Source: an uncultured candidate division Zixibacteria bacterium
GTDB lineage: Bacteria > Zixibacteria > MSB-5A5 > GN15 > FEB-12
DNA: 9,999 nucleotides
Reading direction: 5' to 3'
Assembly (NCBI GenBank): GCA_913009765.1
Contig: CAJVYT010000136.1
Location: 1 to 9,999 of the forward strand
A model generated the notes under the pieces. The model did not search any database, was not told the origin of the DNA, and worked only from the letters and a program-made list of their open reading frames with translations. Of this stretch, positions 8,341 to 9,999 are shown in pieces. The first letter of the stretch is position 1; each line of letters starts with the position of its first letter. The translations under genes were made by a program, and so were the position numbers.

Positions 8341-9675
8341 TTATTTAAACTCAAAGTTTGATTTTACCATACATTTTTTGTGGTCAATATGATATTGCCA
8401 TTCATCATGAAATAATCTTAATGTAGACTGGATTGGCATGACGGCAGCATCGCCGAGCGGACAGATAGTTCTGCCCAGTATATTTCCACAAACTTCTTCA
8501 ATTTTTTCTAAATCACCAGACTGACCCTGTCCCGCTTCAATACGGTTTATCATCTGTTCAAGCCATCCGGTACCTTCACGACAAGGAGTACATTTTCCGC
8601 ATGATTCATGACGGAAGAAATGTATAAGTTTTTTTATCACCCATACAATACAGGTATTTTCATTAAAAACAATTATAGCACCGGAACCGAGCATAGAATC
8701 TTTTTCCTGAAGAGATTCATAGTCAAGAGCAACATCAATCATATCAGGAAGCAGCATAGGAGTTGAAGCTCCACCGGGGATAACACCTTTGAGCGGCACA
8801 TCACCAAGCATACCACCACCATAGGCGGGGTCGTAAATCATATCTTTTAAATTAAAACCTAAAGGAACTTCATAATTGCCCGGACGGTTTACATGACCGG
8901 AAAGAGAAAATAGTTTTGTACCTTTTGATTTTTCGGTACCTAAGGATGCATACCAGTCAGCACCACGATTTATAATATGCGGAACAGCCGAAAGAGATTC
9001 AACATTATTCACAATAGTAGGACAAGCATAGAGACCTTCAATAGCAGGAAACGGCGGACGCATACGTGATTGACCCCGTTCACCTTCAATAGAATTCAGC
9101 AAAGCGGTTTCTTCACCGCAAATATAAGCACCACCGCCGGAGTGAACAATCATATCTAAATCGTAACCTGAACCGTAAATATTTTTACCAAGATGTCCTT
9201 TTTCATAAGCTTCTTTTACAGCGATTTCCATCTTTTCGATACAGTGCGTAAACTCACCGCGAATATATATGAAAGTCAAATGACATCCGATAGCATAGGA
9301 ACCAATCGCCATACCTTCAATAATGGCATGAGGGTCACGCTCCATAATAACTCTGTCTTTACAAGTCCCCGGTTCGGATTCATCGGCATTGCAAACAAGA
9401 TATCTTGGTTTGGGAGAATCTTTTGGTACAAAACTCCATTTGAGACCGGTCGGGAACCCTGCCCCGCCGCGACCGCGAAGACCTGATTTTTTTACTGTTT
9501 CGATTACATCTTCACGTGAAATGCCATCCAAAACTTTTTTCCATGCTTTGTATCCGCCACGGGAAACAAAGGTATCTACTTCACACTGTTTTGGGTCTTC
9601 TACATACTGAAACAGATGTAAATTTTCATCTTTGGCGGCGATATCCGCATTTGTGATTACGGGAGAGTAATGCAT
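8341..9675 (-). CDS. nuoF: NADH-quinone oxidoreductase subunit F (NuoF), NADH- and FMN-binding
   Basis: The subunit where NADH is oxidised; it holds FMN and the 4Fe-4S cluster N3. It has 444 residues, the usual length. GLRGRGGAGFPTGLKW at residues 65-80 is the FMN/NADH glycine-rich loop, CNADESEPGT at 95-104 belongs to the FMN site, and HSGGGAYICGEETALLNSIE at 178-197 is the conserved nucleotide-binding segment. The cluster N3 motif is ESCGKCTPCREG (C359, C362, C365) with the fourth ligand C405 in GRTICPLGDAA. All expected residues are present. The start ATG overlaps the stop of nuoE by one base (TGATG), the usual coupled arrangement; an AAAGG about 13 bases upstream may help initiation. The homologous HoxF and soluble hydrogenase/formate dehydrogenase subunits are excluded by the surrounding nuo genes. 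Confidence 0.98.
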   Translation of the reverse strand: MHYSPVITNADIAAKDENLHLFQYVEDPKQCEVDTFVSRGGYKAWKKVLDGISREDVIETVKKSGLRGRGGAGFPTGLKWSFVPKDSPKPRYLVCNADESEPGTCKDRVIMERDPHAIIEGMAIGSYAIGCHLTFIYIRGEFTHCIEKMEIAVKEAYEKGHLGKNIYGSGYDLDMIVHSGGGAYICGEETALLNSIEGERGQSRMRPPFPAIEGLYACPTIVNNVESLSAVPHIINRGADWYASLGTEKSKGTKLFSLSGHVNRPGNYEVPLGFNLKDMIYDPAYGGGMLGDVPLKGVIPGGASTPMLLPDMIDVALDYESLQEKDSMLGSGAIIVFNENTCIVWVIKKLIHFFRHESCGKCTPCREGTGWLEQMINRIEAGQGQSGDLEKIEEVCGNILGRTICPLGDAAVMPIQSTLRLFHDEWQYHIDHKKCMVKSNFEFK

Positions 9676-9899
9676 CAGTCTTTTTTCGCCTTTAATTCAT
9701 CAATTAACAAGTCTAATTTTTCTTTATTCAGATTTTCATGAAAATCCAAATTTACCTGAATCATTGGAGCTGTCGCACAAGAGCCGAGACATTCAACAGC
9801 AATCAGTGAAAACATATTATCTTCAGTTGTTTCGCCAAGTTTAATATTTAATTTATTTTCAAGATGTTCTATGATGCCATCAGAACCTCGTAATGCACA
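9675..9899 (-). CDS. nuoE: NADH-quinone oxidoreductase subunit E (NuoE), C-terminal half only; 5' end replaced by adapter
   Basis: Thioredoxin-like 2Fe-2S subunit that holds cluster N1a beside NuoF. Only the last 74 residues are real: from CALRGSDGIIEHLE to DELKAKKD. The family is about 150-170 residues, so roughly half is missing. The first real residue is the second ligand cysteine of the C-x4-C pair, followed by LRGSD as in other NuoE proteins. The second pair is C37 and C41 in ECLGSCATAP. The distance of 36 residues between ligand two and ligand three equals that of E. coli NuoE. Upstream of base 9899 the sequence is Illumina adapter, so the true start is not in the window. The open frame runs on to a TTG at 9998, but those extra 33 residues are encoded by adapter and tail sequence and should not be annotated. 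The gene is not shown to be broken in the organism; the break is in the assembly. Confidence 0.95.
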   Translation of the reverse strand, partial: CALRGSDGIIEHLENKLNIKLGETTEDNMFSLIAVECLGSCATAPMIQVNLDFHENLNKEKLDLLIDELKAKKD

Positions 9900-9957
9900 A
9901 GATCGGAAGAGCGTCGTGTAGGGAAAGAGTGTAGATCTCGGTGGTCGCCGTATCATT
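9900..9957. other. Illumina TruSeq universal adapter (reverse complement), sequencing contamination
   Basis: These 58 bases begin AGATCGGAAGAGCGTCGTGT and end GGTGGTCGCCGTATCATT. They match, base for base as I recall it, the reverse complement of the full-length TruSeq universal (P5) adapter. This is what a read from the opposite end shows after running past a short insert. Read on the minus strand in the nuoE frame it encodes MIRRPPRSTLFPYTTLFRS, a peptide typical of adapter-contaminated assemblies. Base 9900 itself (A) may be the adapter A-overhang junction. It is not genomic sequence and has no biological function here. Confidence 0.98.
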
Positions 9958-9999
9958 AAAAAAAAAAAAAAAAATAAAATAATTAAAGAACGCAACAAC
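9958..9999. other. Poly-A run and untrusted tail beyond the adapter
   Basis: Seventeen A residues (9958-9974) directly follow the adapter end, then 25 AT-rich bases (9975-9999). Sequencers typically report A once a read passes the end of the library molecule. The poly-A is therefore best explained as read-off, and the last 25 bases as low-quality or chimeric assembly sequence. No gene, terminator or repeat can be supported here. Confidence 0.85.

Noticed and set aside
2727..9610. Plus-strand open frames of 60-100 codons opposite nuoL, nuoK-nuoI, nuoH, nuoG and nuoF
   Set aside because: All lie antisense to strongly conserved nuo genes, have no recognisable domain and no consistent ribosome site, and are explained by the complementary strand of real codons.
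9958..9974. Run of T on the minus strand as an intrinsic terminator or promoter-like AT tract upstream of nuoE
   Set aside because: There is no GC-rich hairpin next to it, it lies directly after an Illumina adapter, and it would sit inside the nuoE gene. Sequencing read-off explains it.

Overview
The window holds most of one operon, encoding the proton-pumping respiratory NADH:quinone oxidoreductase (complex I, NDH-1). All genes lie on the minus strand, so transcription runs from right to left. In transcription order they are nuoE (5' part lost), nuoF, nuoG, nuoH, nuoI, nuoJ, nuoK, nuoL and nuoM (3' part lost at the left edge). This is the standard bacterial nuoA-N order. nuoA-D would be expected upstream, beyond the right end, and nuoN downstream, beyond the left end. 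Neither is visible.

Layout: 8341-9899 carries the NADH-oxidising input module (NuoE fragment and NuoF). 5776-8337 is NuoG, the large iron-sulfur subunit. 4753-5775 is the quinone-site membrane subunit NuoH. 4239-4739 is NuoI, which carries the last two 4Fe-4S clusters before quinone. 3367-4238 holds the small membrane subunits NuoJ and NuoK. 1-3346 holds the antiporter-like proton-channel subunits NuoL and NuoM. Electrons pass from NADH to FMN on NuoF, through the clusters of NuoF, NuoG and NuoI to quinone at the NuoH interface. NuoJ, NuoK, NuoL and NuoM couple this to proton translocation. Genes overlap by one base, abut, or are separated by at most 20 bases. There is no intergenic region that could hold a promoter or terminator, and no RNA gene, mobile element or CRISPR array was seen.

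The notable signal is at the right end and is technical. Bases 9900-9957 are the reverse complement of the 58-base Illumina TruSeq universal adapter, followed by a run of 17 A and 25 bases of untrustworthy sequence. The real genome sequence ends at about 9899, inside nuoE. A gene caller that reads through this tail makes a chimeric NuoE with an adapter-encoded N-terminus.

Organism: an AT-rich bacterium with complete-type NDH-1 (a NuoEFG NADH module is present). Some genes have clear Shine-Dalgarno sites (nuoK, nuoH), which argues mildly against Bacteroidota. The NuoG N7 cluster ligands are mostly missing. I cannot assign a phylum from the sequence alone. I found no new biological system here: apart from the assembly artefact this is an ordinary, intact housekeeping operon.
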